64,000 nucleotides of DNA from Hyphomicrobiales bacterium (GTDB taxonomy: Bacteria > Pseudomonadota > Alphaproteobacteria > Rhizobiales > Rhizobiaceae), in contig UCGV01000016.1 of the NCBI GenBank assembly GCA_900471925.1, positions 119,476 to 183,475 on the forward strand. The letters run 5' to 3'. This document shows positions 8,442-18,709 of this stretch, in pieces. A model generated the notes under the pieces. The model was given only the letters and a program-made list of their open reading frames with translations, ran no database searches and was not told the origin of the DNA. The translations under genes and the position numbers were made by a program. Position 1 is the first letter of the stretch; the number at the start of each line of letters is the position of its first letter.

Positions 8442-9245
8442 ATGATCAAACGCATTATGTTTGCCGGCATGCTTTTGTCCGGCGTTGCGGCAGGTGCAAG
8501 AGCGCAGGATACAGTATCCGCATCAGCAGCGGTTCCGATCAACAGCAATGCGCCTGGATGGGCGTTGCAGATCACCCCCTATCTCTGGGCCTCGGGGATC
8601 AAGGGCGAGATATCGCCCTTCAGCCGGGCGCCGACACTCTCTGTCGAAAAGTCCTTCTCCGATATCATGGAGGATCTCAACTTCGGCGGCTTCCTTGACG
8701 TCTGGGCGCGATATGACCGTTTCGTGCTGTCCGGCGACCTCATGTATGTCGATACGACCGACAGTCATGCAATCGGGGCGCTGCCTGTGGTCGGCGCGAC
8801 GCCGGGCCTGACGGCGGATGTCGACACGACCGAATTTCAGGCGACCATCAAGGGCGGCTACCGTGTTTTCGCGGGGCAGGATGTTACGTTCGATGTGCTG
8901 GCCGGAGTGCGCATCTGGCATATTTCCAACGACCTGACCGTCAATTACGGTACCTTCCGCCGCAGCTATGGCGAGGATTTCGGCTGGGTCGATCCGGTCA
9001 TCGGCTTTCGCGCCTTCTTCAACATCACGCCGAAGCTCTCGGTCCAGACGCAGGCTGATTTGGGCGGCTTCGGCGCGGGTTCGGACAGTACCTGGCAGGC
9101 GCTTGCCACGGTCAACTATACCTTCACCGACCATCTGTCGGTTTCCGCCGGTTACAAGGTGCTCGATGTGGACTATGAGGCCGACGGCCATGTCTTTGAC
9201 ACGACGCTGAAAGGCCCAGTGCTCGGCATGACCTATCGCTTCTAG
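8442..9245 (+). CDS. Outer-membrane beta-barrel protein of unknown function
   Basis: 267 residues from the ATG at 8442 (ribosome binding site GAGGGG at 8431-8436). A signal peptide runs to about residue 21 (cleavage near ARA-Q). The mature part is rich in alternating beta strands with aromatic residues, such as WALQITPYLWASG and GGYRVFAGQDVTFDVLAGVR, and ends in MTYRF with the C-terminal Phe typical of outer-membrane proteins recognised by the BAM machinery. It starts 52 bases after the acylase gene and may be co-transcribed. I do not recognise a precise family; small OmpA/OmpW-like barrels are the nearest shape. Confidence 0.75.
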   Translation: MIKRIMFAGMLLSGVAAGARAQDTVSASAAVPINSNAPGWALQITPYLWASGIKGEISPFSRAPTLSVEKSFSDIMEDLNFGGFLDVWARYDRFVLSGDLMYVDTTDSHAIGALPVVGATPGLTADVDTTEFQATIKGGYRVFAGQDVTFDVLAGVRIWHISNDLTVNYGTFRRSYGEDFGWVDPVIGFRAFFNITPKLSVQTQADLGGFGAGSDSTWQALATVNYTFTDHLSVSAGYKVLDVDYEADGHVFDTTLKGPVLGMTYRF

Positions 9246-9261
9246 CTGTCGAGCGATGTCG

Positions 9262-9969
9262 TCAGGTTATGGTGGCGCGATGCTCAAAGCGGATGATACG
9301 GAAGTCCTTTTCCAATGATGTCGCAATGTCTGCAGCACCCGGAATGCCCTGAACGGATTTCCACCTGATTTCATAGGTCAGTTCGCGATCGCCGTCTTCC
9401 CGATCGGCCAGTCCGGTAAATGTTGCCTCGGATAATTCGGGAGCGGCGGCCTTCACATCGGGGATGCCGGCACCGCTTTCCAGTCTGATTGTTACCATAC
9501 CCTTCTGGTCGCCAGCTATCCAACGATCCACGCGTTTCAGGGGAGATAGGATGAAAACGGCAAGGATCGTTGCGATGGCGCCGATAGCGATCTGTCCTCC
9601 ACCGAAACAAAGGCCGATCGCGGTTATCAGCCACAAGGTCGCCGCCGTGGTGATGCCGGTCGTGACATCGCCGCGCCTGAGAATGGCGCCGCCGCCGATG
9701 AAGCCGACACCGGTGAGAACGCCGAGCGGAAAACGCAGGATATCCATCGATCCGCTCATGCTCTGGCTCGTCGCCAGCAGAATATTCGCCTGGATCATCA
9801 ATAGGCAGGCGGCGAGCCCGACGAGGATTGTGGTGCGCAATCCCGCGGCATGCCCTCCGCGCTCCCTGTCCAGGCCGATGAATGCGCCAGCAAAAACCGT
9901 CGCCGTCAGACGGACTGCGATGTCCTTCCAGCTTGGTGTTATCGGCATCAGGTCGATCAGGTCCAACAC
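9262..9969 (-). CDS. MgtC/SapB-family inner-membrane protein
   Basis: 235 residues from a GTG at 9969 with a GAGGG site eight bases before it; the alternative ATG at 9948 has no such site. Hydrophobic helices with the family sequences RLTATVFAGAFIGLDRERGG, HAAGLRTTILVGLAACLLM and GVGFIGGGAILR are seen in the first 150 residues, followed by a soluble C-terminal domain of about 80 residues resembling the ACT-like tail of MgtC. MgtC proteins are linked to low-magnesium growth and regulation of ATP synthase or P-type ATPases. It converges on the outer-membrane protein gene with a 16-base gap. Confidence 0.88.
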   Translation of the reverse strand: MLDLIDLMPITPSWKDIAVRLTATVFAGAFIGLDRERGGHAAGLRTTILVGLAACLLMIQANILLATSQSMSGSMDILRFPLGVLTGVGFIGGGAILRRGDVTTGITTAATLWLITAIGLCFGGGQIAIGAIATILAVFILSPLKRVDRWIAGDQKGMVTIRLESGAGIPDVKAAAPELSEATFTGLADREDGDRELTYEIRWKSVQGIPGAADIATSLEKDFRIIRFEHRATIT

Positions 9970-10045
9970 AGCCGTTTCCCTCAGAGGGTTTCAAGTGCGG
10001 GAAGCTAGAGCGGAGCCAGCCGGCGGGCCAGTGGAGCGCAAAAAA

Positions 10046-10978
10046 TCAGCTGTCGACAGCAACGCTTTCGAGATCTGCATGTCGGTGCAGCCGCGCCGCG
10101 GAATGACGGATGACCTCGGATATCTGCAGCAGCTGTTTGGCGAGAGGCGTCGAGTTGCGCCAGATGATACCGATCGTCCGCCGGGGTTGCGGCGTGCGGA
10201 ACCGGGAAATCGAGACATCCGCCGAACGCGTTTCCACCGGCACGGCCATCTCGGGGATCAGGGTCACGCCTATCCCGGCGCTGACCATCTGCACCAGCGT
10301 GGAGAGCGAACTGCCCTCCATGATCTCTTTGGGGCGGGTCGATTCAATGCCGCAGAAGGACAGGGCCTGATCGCGGAAGCAGTGCCCTTCCTCCAGCAGT
10401 AGCAGGCGCATTTCGCGCAAGGCCTCAGGTTCCGGCACCGGCTTGCCTTCGTCGTCACGGTGCCGCACCAGCACGAATTCCTCTTCGAAGAGCTTTATCT
10501 CGGTGAGTGATGGTTGGGATACCGGCAATGCGACGACAGCGAGATCCAGATCACCCTGCGCGACCTCGTGAACGAGCCGCGTCGTCAGGGTTTCGCGCAC
10601 CTGTATTTCGATATTGTCGAATGTTCCGTTCAGATCGCCGATGATCGCCGGCAGCAGATAGGGGGCGATTGTCGGAATGATGCCGATTCTGAGCCGCGTC
10701 AGAAGCCGATCCTGTGATGCGCGGGCGAGGTCCCCAAGCTCGTCTACGGCCCGGAGAATGTCGCGCACCCGTCGTGCAAAGAGCTGCCCGAAGGCAGTCA
10801 GCCGCACTTCGCGTGCACCGCGCTCGAAGAGATCTCCGCCGAGTTCTTCTTCCAGCTCCTTGATCTGCATGGATAAGGCAGGCTGCGAGATCGCGCAGGC
10901 ATCAGCCGCATGGCGAAAGCGGCCGTGGCGCGCCAGGGCTTCAAAATAGCGAAGCTGTTTGAGCGTAAGATTTGTCAT
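10046..10978 (-). CDS. oxyR: Peroxide-sensing LysR-type regulator OxyR
   Basis: 310 residues. The N-terminal LysR helix-turn-helix is typical (LTLKQLRYFEALARHGRFRH, then ISQPALSMQIKELE). The redox cysteines are Cys200 and Cys209 in EGHCFRDQALSFCG, with the same spacing as the Cys199/Cys208 pair of E. coli OxyR, where peroxide forms a disulfide that switches the activator on. The gene is divergent from katG, the classical target, across a 190-base gap that holds candidate operator repeats. Confidence 0.95.
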   Translation of the reverse strand: MTNLTLKQLRYFEALARHGRFRHAADACAISQPALSMQIKELEEELGGDLFERGAREVRLTAFGQLFARRVRDILRAVDELGDLARASQDRLLTRLRIGIIPTIAPYLLPAIIGDLNGTFDNIEIQVRETLTTRLVHEVAQGDLDLAVVALPVSQPSLTEIKLFEEEFVLVRHRDDEGKPVPEPEALREMRLLLLEEGHCFRDQALSFCGIESTRPKEIMEGSSLSTLVQMVSAGIGVTLIPEMAVPVETRSADVSISRFRTPQPRRTIGIIWRNSTPLAKQLLQISEVIRHSAARLHRHADLESVAVDS

Positions 10979-11039
10979 AAGGTGAGCTTATCGCAGCGAT
11001 CAGTAAATCCAACTTAAAATTATCACAGGCTTCCGATAA
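10977..11039. promoter_or_regulatory. oxyR-katG intergenic operator region
   Basis: ATAAG-N5-CTTAT lies at 10977-10991 and overlaps the oxyR start codon. TTATC-N10-GATAA lies at 11020-11039. Both are dyads with LysR-type T/A-rich arms, suitable for OxyR autoregulation and katG activation. They do not fit the E. coli ATAG-N7-CTAT consensus exactly, so the assignment rests on position and symmetry. Confidence 0.45.
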
Positions 11040-11168
11040 AAAGGAAATGAGGGAGGATGCGCGCCAAGCCTGCTCGACCAGCAGCGAGGCAGCAGGCACG
11101 CGATCAGGCCCAATAGTTTAACGGACAGGCGGCTCCAGGGTGACCGCTTGAAGCAACAGGAGAAAACT

Positions 11169-13352
<2,184 letters not shown>

Positions 13353-13366
13353 TCGAAAGATTTTCT

Positions 13367-13390
13367 GGACGCGGCTTTCCAGCCGCGTCC
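13367..13390 (+). terminator. Hairpin after katG
   Basis: GGACGCGGCT (13367-13376) pairs perfectly with AGCCGCGTCC (13381-13390) around a TTCC loop, 15 bases after the katG stop. No T run follows on the plus strand, so it may act as a stability element or a weak terminator. Confidence 0.6.
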
Positions 13391-13528
13391 GGATATAAAG
13401 TGCGGCTTATCCCGCTCGCTTCTTCGCTCGATTTCCCGGTGCCGCCGGGCTCACCCGAACCCCTCCTGAAACCAATCCGGCAGCGGCACGTTTCCTGAGA
13501 GCCACCAGGGCTTTGTTGAGGCGACGTG

Positions 13529-13741
13529 ATGAGCCGGAATCTTAAAACAGGCGACAAAGTCTCGTGGAATACGAGCCAGGGAGAAACCACCGGTAAGGTG
13601 GTTCGCAAACAGACAACCGCAACCAGGATCAAGGGACATCAGGTGAAAGCCTCGGAGGCCGATCCGCAATATATTGTCGAGAGCGATAAATCCGGCAAAA
13701 GGGCGGCCCATAAGCCGGGCCATCTCCATAAGCGGGATTGA
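13529..13741 (+). CDS. DUF2945 small protein (hypervirulence-associated TUDOR-like domain)
   Basis: 70 residues from the ATG at 13529 (GAGG at 13518-13521). The protein has the pattern GDKVSWNTSQGETTGKVVRK followed by a HQVKASEADPQYIVESDKSG core and a basic tail, which matches the small SH3/TUDOR-like DUF2945 family common in rhizobia. The role is unknown. It stands alone between the katG hairpin and the diguanylate cyclase; a GTG three bases upstream is an alternative start. Confidence 0.75.
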   Translation: MSRNLKTGDKVSWNTSQGETTGKVVRKQTTATRIKGHQVKASEADPQYIVESDKSGKRAAHKPGHLHKRD

Positions 13742-13924
13742 CTGGGAATATTACGACTGTCGAACCTGGCGGCTTGGAATTGCCGGCAGCGAAATTTGCT
13801 CTACGCCATTCCGTAACCATTGCGCGATAGAGAATTTCAGGTTTCTCGAAACCGTATCCCGCAAAAGTCTTATGTTAGAAGTTTCTTTAATTCTCCTTCA
13901 ATCCCATTTCGCTATCATGGCCTT

Positions 13925-15730
13925 ATGAGAATAAGCACCATCACCAACTGGGCCTACGGCATAACCGTGATCCTGACGGCGCTGTCGGCTGTTGCTTTCA
14001 TCATGTCGTCGCGCAGCGCCGATGACGAGCGGCGTGCCGTTGAAGAGCATCTGGCGCTCGATACCTTGACCGAACAGCTCGAGACCGGAGCCGAATTTTC
14101 CAGCGACGAAGCGCGGCTTTACGTGATGCGTGGCGAACAACGCCATCTCGATGCGTTCACGGCGGATGCGGAGGCTGAGCGGCGTCGCGAGAAGGCAGCC
14201 GAACAGATCGCAGTGAGGGATATTTCCCCAGTCGAACGAACAATCATCGAGGCCATGGACAAGCAGGCCGAAGCGCTTGACGCGTTGGAAGCTGCGGCAG
14301 TCGATGCCTTCCAGAAGGGCGAAAAAGAGGCATCACAAGAGGCGCTCTTTGGGCCGGAACACGAGAGATTGCAGACCGCACTTCTGGAATCGGCCGGACG
14401 TCTTCGCGATATCACGGCCACCCGCACGGGCGCTGCACTCGATGATGCCCGACGGCGCAGTGACCAATGGAGCCTCTTCGCCAAGGTCGTGCTGGCTATT
14501 ACGGGCCTGCTCTTCCTGGCCGTGCTCTACTTCATCCTACGGCGCCGCGTTGCCATGCCGCTGGTGCGCATGACGGGTATCGTCGCCAGGCTGGCGAGAC
14601 AGGACTACGCTGTCGAAGTGCCCGTCGATCATCGCCGCGATGAAATCGGTGAGATGAACGAGGCCATCCAGATCTTCCGTGAAAACGGGCTTGAGCGCGA
14701 GCGGCTGGATGCCGAGCGACGAGCCGACCAGCATACCAAAGATCTCATCCTGCAGATGATGCATCGCCTTCAGGCCTGTGAAAACCAGCATGAACTGGCC
14801 GATGTCGTTGCGCGCTTCGCGCCGCAGATCTTTCCCGGCATTGCAGGAAGTCTTTACATTCTGAATGAGGACAAATCCGCTTTGGCGCAGGCCGGCACAT
14901 GGCTGGAGCCGGTCAATGCACAAGCGGCTTTTCCCGCCAGCGCCTGTTGGGGCTTGCGGCGCGGGCGCCCGCATATGAGTGGGACGGGTGAGGGGGATGT
15001 GCCGTGTCAGCACATCGAAGGCAGCGGTGTTGCAGCCTCCTGTTTCCCGCTGACCGCGCAGGGCGACATGATTGGCCTGCTTTATCTCGAGGAGCGTCAC
15101 GGAGCGATGCCGGTGCTGGACCATGCTCGCCTCTATCTGGAGCTTATCGCCGAGAATGTCGGTCTTGCGGTCGCCAATCTGCAACTGCGCGAAAAACTCA
15201 CCGATCTGGCTGTCCGTGATCCGTTGACGGGGCTCTTCAACCGCCGTTTCCTCGATGAAACGCTGCACCGGCGCGGCCGGGACAATGGCGACACACCGCT
15301 CGCTTGCCTGATGATCGATATCGATTACTTCAAGCGCTTCAACGACCAGTTCGGCCATGATGCCGGCGATATGGTCATGCAATATGTCGGGCAGATTCTG
15401 CGTAGTGCCGCAGCCGATATCGGCTATGCATTCCGGTTCGGCGGCGAGGAATTCACGATCCTTCTGCCTGATTGCGAGGAGCGGGACGGGTTCCAATTCG
15501 CTGAAAAGCTACGTGGGCAGATCGGCATGGCCGCACTCTCCCATTCCGGCCAGATCCTCGGTGCGGTCTCGGTGTCGATCGGGGTGGCCGTTTCACCGGC
15601 GGAAGGCGGCGTCGATACGCTGGTGAGCCGTGCAGACGCGGCTCTGCTGGATGCCAAGGCCAAGGGGCGCAACCGGACGATCTTGGCGAGCAGCCTCAAT
15701 AGACCGGCTCAAGAAACCAAGCGCGCCTGA
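13925..15730 (+). CDS. Membrane-bound diguanylate cyclase with HAMP and GAF-like domains
   Basis: 601 residues from the ATG at 13925 (MRISTITNW). Order: transmembrane helix about 12-30; a periplasmic helical sensor region of about 150 residues; second transmembrane helix about 187-206 (VVLAITGLLFLAVLYFIL); HAMP linker about 206-260; GAF-like domain about 280-415; GGDEF domain about 430-590. The active-site loop is RFGGEEF near residue 505 and the metal-binding element is MIDIDYFKRFND, so the cyclase making c-di-GMP from two GTP should be active. The inhibitory-site RxxD that normally lies five residues before GGDEF is AAAD here, so product inhibition is probably lost. No EAL domain is present. 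Confidence 0.92.
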   Translation: MRISTITNWAYGITVILTALSAVAFIMSSRSADDERRAVEEHLALDTLTEQLETGAEFSSDEARLYVMRGEQRHLDAFTADAEAERRREKAAEQIAVRDISPVERTIIEAMDKQAEALDALEAAAVDAFQKGEKEASQEALFGPEHERLQTALLESAGRLRDITATRTGAALDDARRRSDQWSLFAKVVLAITGLLFLAVLYFILRRRVAMPLVRMTGIVARLARQDYAVEVPVDHRRDEIGEMNEAIQIFRENGLERERLDAERRADQHTKDLILQMMHRLQACENQHELADVVARFAPQIFPGIAGSLYILNEDKSALAQAGTWLEPVNAQAAFPASACWGLRRGRPHMSGTGEGDVPCQHIEGSGVAASCFPLTAQGDMIGLLYLEERHGAMPVLDHARLYLELIAENVGLAVANLQLREKLTDLAVRDPLTGLFNRRFLDETLHRRGRDNGDTPLACLMIDIDYFKRFNDQFGHDAGDMVMQYVGQILRSAAADIGYAFRFGGEEFTILLPDCEERDGFQFAEKLRGQIGMAALSHSGQILGAVSVSIGVAVSPAEGGVDTLVSRADAALLDAKAKGRNRTILASSLNRPAQETKRA

Positions 15731-15754
15731 CATCGAAAGATATGCGCTCGATCG

Positions 15755-15955
15755 TCAGTTGGCGGCTACGCCCTGGGTTGCGAATTCGTTGATTTCGCGA
15801 GTTGCGCCGTAATCACGCTCATGTGCCGAGCGGAACCGATGTTCGTTGCGTCCCGTCAGGTCGCGATAAAAACGATCCGTCATGCCATCGGCATAGGTAC
15901 CAGTATCGGCGTCGAACTCTTCGGCAGCCGGCCTGATCGAGAAAAATTTGAACAT
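15755..15955 (-). CDS. Small conserved-looking protein, function unknown
   Basis: 66 residues from the ATG at 15955 (MFKFFSIRPAAEEF). A GGAGG lies nine bases before this ATG, which favours it over the longer open frame reaching 16021. The protein is polar, with many Tyr, Arg and Asp residues (TGTYADGMTDRFYRDLTGRN), and has no signal peptide or membrane segment. It converges on the diguanylate cyclase gene with a 24-base gap. I do not recognise a family. Confidence 0.6.
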   Translation of the reverse strand: MFKFFSIRPAAEEFDADTGTYADGMTDRFYRDLTGRNEHRFRSAHERDYGATREINEFATQGVAAN

Positions 15956-16155
15956 ATTCAAGGTCCTCCACGGCGAGCTATTAACACGCGAATGCGCGGT
16001 TTGGTTCCTTCTATAAGACAAATGTAATTAAAAAATTAACCATGTTTGGATGTCGGCGGCAATACGCGAATAAGTTGCCGTTCTTCTCGGAAATCACCCA
16101 ATTCTCCCTAGGCGAAAAAAAGCCGCTCTCAGCATGCTTGCAAGAAGTTGGATAC

Positions 16156-16165
16156 TAATATATTA
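16156..16165. promoter_or_regulatory. Candidate operator dyad upstream of the GntR-kdu operon
   Basis: TAATATATTA is a perfect palindrome lying 82 bases upstream of the GntR start in an otherwise GC-rich region. It could be the FCD-type regulator's own operator or an AT-rich promoter element. The 15956-16246 gap holds nothing else I can support. Confidence 0.3.
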
Positions 16166-16246
16166 CTTTCTTCGTCAGGCCGAAGGGAGGCGGTTCTCGA
16201 TGATCTCAAGCACTCGATTTTCGATTCTTGCCGGGGAAGGAACGCG

Positions 16247-17035
16247 ATGAATTCGCCAACCGGAATCGCGCGCAAGAAGCGCTCCCTTCAGGGCGTAACC
16301 GTGCTTTCGCATCAGCGGGCGGCGGCCCCGCGAGCGGCAACGCTCGTCTACAATGCGCTTCTCGATGACATCGTTTCGCTACGCCGCAAGCCGATGGAGC
16401 TCTTGAACGAGAAAGAGCTTGAAGCGCAGTTCGGCGTCAGCCGCACGCCGATCCGCGAAGCGATCATCCGGCTTTCCGATGACGGCTTGGTCGATGTCTT
16501 CCCACAGTCAGGCACCTTCGTTTCACGCATTCCGCGCCGCGCGCTTTACGAAGCGATCCTCGTGCGCAAGGCGCTGGAAGACACGACAGTTACAATCGCG
16601 GTCGAGAAGATGACGCCGGCTGGCCTCAGGGCTCTGGAGCGGAACCTCGCCGATCTCGATGCCTGTCATCGCGAGGGCGATGTCGCGGCTTTCCATGTCA
16701 TCGACAATGATTTTCACCAGCTCATCAGCAATATCGCCGGCTACCCCGGCATCTGGGCGATCATCCAACAGGTCAAGGTTCACAGCGACCGCTACCGCCT
16801 GCTGACGCTGCCGCAGCAGGGGCGCCTGACGCGCGTCATCGAGGAGCATGCCGCTGTGATCGATTGCATGCGGACAGGCGACAAGGACGGCGCGAAGGCG
16901 GCGATGGAGTTCCATCTCGGCAAGCTTCTGCACGAAGTCGAAAAGGCCGAGATGCTCGATCCAGCCTATTTCATTGAGGATGCCCCGCAGACGGTGGCGT
17001 CCGGAGGAGAGAAGGATAATTCCAATGCAGATTGA
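16247..17035 (+). CDS. GntR-family regulator, FCD (FadR-type) subfamily
   Basis: 262 residues from the ATG at 16247, preceded by GGGGAAGG; the open frame from 16148 lacks such a site. The winged helix at about residues 35-95 contains LLNEKELEAQFGVSRTPIRE, and the all-helical FCD ligand domain follows (about 105-235) with the metal-binding pattern DNDFHQ and ...EEHAAVIDCMRTGD...FHLGKLL. FCD regulators respond to organic or sugar acids. The stop overlaps kduI by 11 bases, so it heads the uronate operon and probably represses it until a hexuronate breakdown product appears. Confidence 0.88.
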   Translation: MNSPTGIARKKRSLQGVTVLSHQRAAAPRAATLVYNALLDDIVSLRRKPMELLNEKELEAQFGVSRTPIREAIIRLSDDGLVDVFPQSGTFVSRIPRRALYEAILVRKALEDTTVTIAVEKMTPAGLRALERNLADLDACHREGDVAAFHVIDNDFHQLISNIAGYPGIWAIIQQVKVHSDRYRLLTLPQQGRLTRVIEEHAAVIDCMRTGDKDGAKAAMEFHLGKLLHEVEKAEMLDPAYFIEDAPQTVASGGEKDNSNAD

Positions 17036-17861
17036 CGTTCGACACGCCTCTCATCCCGAAGCGGTCAGGGGCTTCGATACGGAAACGCTGCGGCGTCATT
17101 TCCTGATCGAGACGGTGTTTGCACCTGATGAAATCAGGCTCACCTATTCCCACTACGACCGTATGGTCATCGGTGGCGCTGCGCCCCTCAGCACGGCTCT
17201 TGCGCTGACGGCGCCGAAGGCGATCGGACAAGACACGTTTCTGGCGGAGCGTGAACTCGGTGTCCTGAACGTTGGCAGTTCGGGCCGCGTGATTGTCGAC
17301 GGTACGGCTTACGCACTGGCAAAATATGATTGCCTCTATGTCGGCAGAGGTGCCGTCGATGTAAGCCTCGAAAGCGCAGACGCAGGCAGCCCGGCAAAAT
17401 TCTATCTCGTCTCGACGCCCGCCCACGCCAGTCATCCGACGGTGCTGCTGACACGCGATAAGGCACGGCATTTGACGCCGGGCGAGGCCGCAACCGCCAA
17501 CAAGCGGTCGATCTATCAGTATATCCATCCGGAAGTTTGCCAGTCCTGCCAGTTGACCATGGGCTTCACCAGCCTGGAGACCGGCAGCATCTGGAACACG
17601 ATGCCGAGCCATACACATGACCGGCGCATGGAAGCCTATCTCTATTTCGATCTCGACTCCGACCAGCGTGTCTTCCATTTCATGGGTGAGCCGCAGCAAA
17701 CGCGCCACATGCTCGTCGCCAACGAGCAGGCGATCATCTCGCCGCCCTGGTCGATCCATTCCGGCGCGGGCACCAAGAATTACAGCTTCATCTGGGCGAT
17801 GGCGGGCGACAACAAGAGCTTCACCGATATGGACCATATCGCCATCGGCGATCTGAGGTGA
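17025..17861 (+). CDS. kduI: 5-dehydro-4-deoxy-D-glucuronate isomerase
   Basis: 278 residues. Converts 5-keto-4-deoxyuronate (from unsaturated galacturonides) to 2,5-diketo-3-deoxygluconate. The zinc ligands fall at the same positions as in E. coli KduI: His196, His198 and Glu203 in PSHTHDRRMEAYLYF, and His245 in WSIHSGAG. The N-terminal MQIDVRHASHPEAVRGFDTE is also typical. The ATG at 17025 lies inside the end of the regulator gene and the stop TGA shares a base with the kduD start, so the three genes are translationally coupled. Confidence 0.95.
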   Translation: MQIDVRHASHPEAVRGFDTETLRRHFLIETVFAPDEIRLTYSHYDRMVIGGAAPLSTALALTAPKAIGQDTFLAERELGVLNVGSSGRVIVDGTAYALAKYDCLYVGRGAVDVSLESADAGSPAKFYLVSTPAHASHPTVLLTRDKARHLTPGEAATANKRSIYQYIHPEVCQSCQLTMGFTSLETGSIWNTMPSHTHDRRMEAYLYFDLDSDQRVFHFMGEPQQTRHMLVANEQAIISPPWSIHSGAGTKNYSFIWAMAGDNKSFTDMDHIAIGDLR

Positions 17862-18622
17862 TGGCGATGCGGGCCCTTTTCGATCTCTCGGGAAAAACTG
17901 CCGTCGTTACCGGTGCCAATACCGGTATCGGTCAGGGCATCGCCGTCGCGCTGGCCGAGGCTGGTGCTTCGATCGTCGCCGTCGGCCGCTCGGCGATGGA
18001 TGAGACCGAAGCCTTGGTGACAAAAGCGGGTGTGAAATTTCACGTCATCAAGGCCGATCTCGGCACCATCGAGCCGGTCAAGCCGATAGTTGCGGAGGCG
18101 TTGGAGCGTTTCGGAGCGCTCGATATCCTCGTCAACAATGCCGGTATCATCCGTCGCGCCGATGCGATCGATTTCACCGAGGAAGACTGGGACGCGGTGA
18201 TGAACGTCAACCTGAAGACGGCCTTCTTCCTGTCTCAGGCGGCTGCCCGCCACATGCTCGAAAAAGGGCGCGGCAAGATCATCAATATCGCCTCGCTGCT
18301 GTCTTTCCAGGGCGGCATCCGGATACCTTCCTACACGGCCTCGAAGAGTGGTCTCGCTGGACTGACGCGGCTGCTTGCCTGCGAGTGGGCGGGCAAGGGT
18401 GTCAACGTCAACGCCATTGCGCCCGGCTACTTCGTCACCAACAACACGACGGCGCTGCGCGAAGACGCCGATCGCAATGCCAGCATCCTGGCTCGAATTC
18501 CGGCGGGCCGCTGGGGTGAGCCCGGCGATATAGGCGGTGCGGCGGTGTTTCTGGCGTCGGCGGCATCGGACTATGTGCATGGCACGGTCTTGCCCGTCGA
18601 TGGGGGCTGGCTGGCGCGCTAA
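17861..18622 (+). CDS. kduD: 2-dehydro-3-deoxy-D-gluconate 5-dehydrogenase (SDR)
   Basis: 253 residues, a short-chain dehydrogenase that would reduce 2,5-diketo-3-deoxygluconate to KDG. The cofactor loop is TGANTGIGQG (from residue 17), NNAGIIRR follows, and the catalytic Ser-Tyr-Lys set is in IASLLSFQ...YTASKSG. The C-terminus DYVHGTVLPVDGGWLAR fits KduD. The start ATG overlaps the kduI stop by one base; a GTG one codon earlier is possible. Adjacency to kduI makes this assignment firmer than for most SDR proteins. Confidence 0.92.
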   Translation: MAMRALFDLSGKTAVVTGANTGIGQGIAVALAEAGASIVAVGRSAMDETEALVTKAGVKFHVIKADLGTIEPVKPIVAEALERFGALDILVNNAGIIRRADAIDFTEEDWDAVMNVNLKTAFFLSQAAARHMLEKGRGKIINIASLLSFQGGIRIPSYTASKSGLAGLTRLLACEWAGKGVNVNAIAPGYFVTNNTTALREDADRNASILARIPAGRWGEPGDIGGAAVFLASAASDYVHGTVLPVDGGWLAR

Positions 18623-18675
18623 CGCGACAGCCGAGGAGAGACATGCAGCCTTCCCGAGTGAAGGCTAGGTCGCGT
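18622..18675. other. Two-tier stem between kduD and the ABC permease gene
   Basis: ACGCGAC (18622-18628) can pair with GTCGCGT (18669-18675), enclosing a second hairpin AGCCTTC (18647-18653)/GAAGGCT (18660-18666). The structure begins in the last base of the kduD stop codon and ends 34 bases before the permease start. It may process the message or set the ratio of enzymes to transporter. Confidence 0.4.
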
Positions 18676-18709
18676 CAGTGGAGTTGGCGCGGTCGGAATG
18701 GAGGAGGAC

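Noticed and set aside
16028..16040. TTAA-N4-TTAAC resembling a CtrA site
   Set aside because: CtrA needs a seven-base spacer; four bases puts the half-sites on different faces of the helix.
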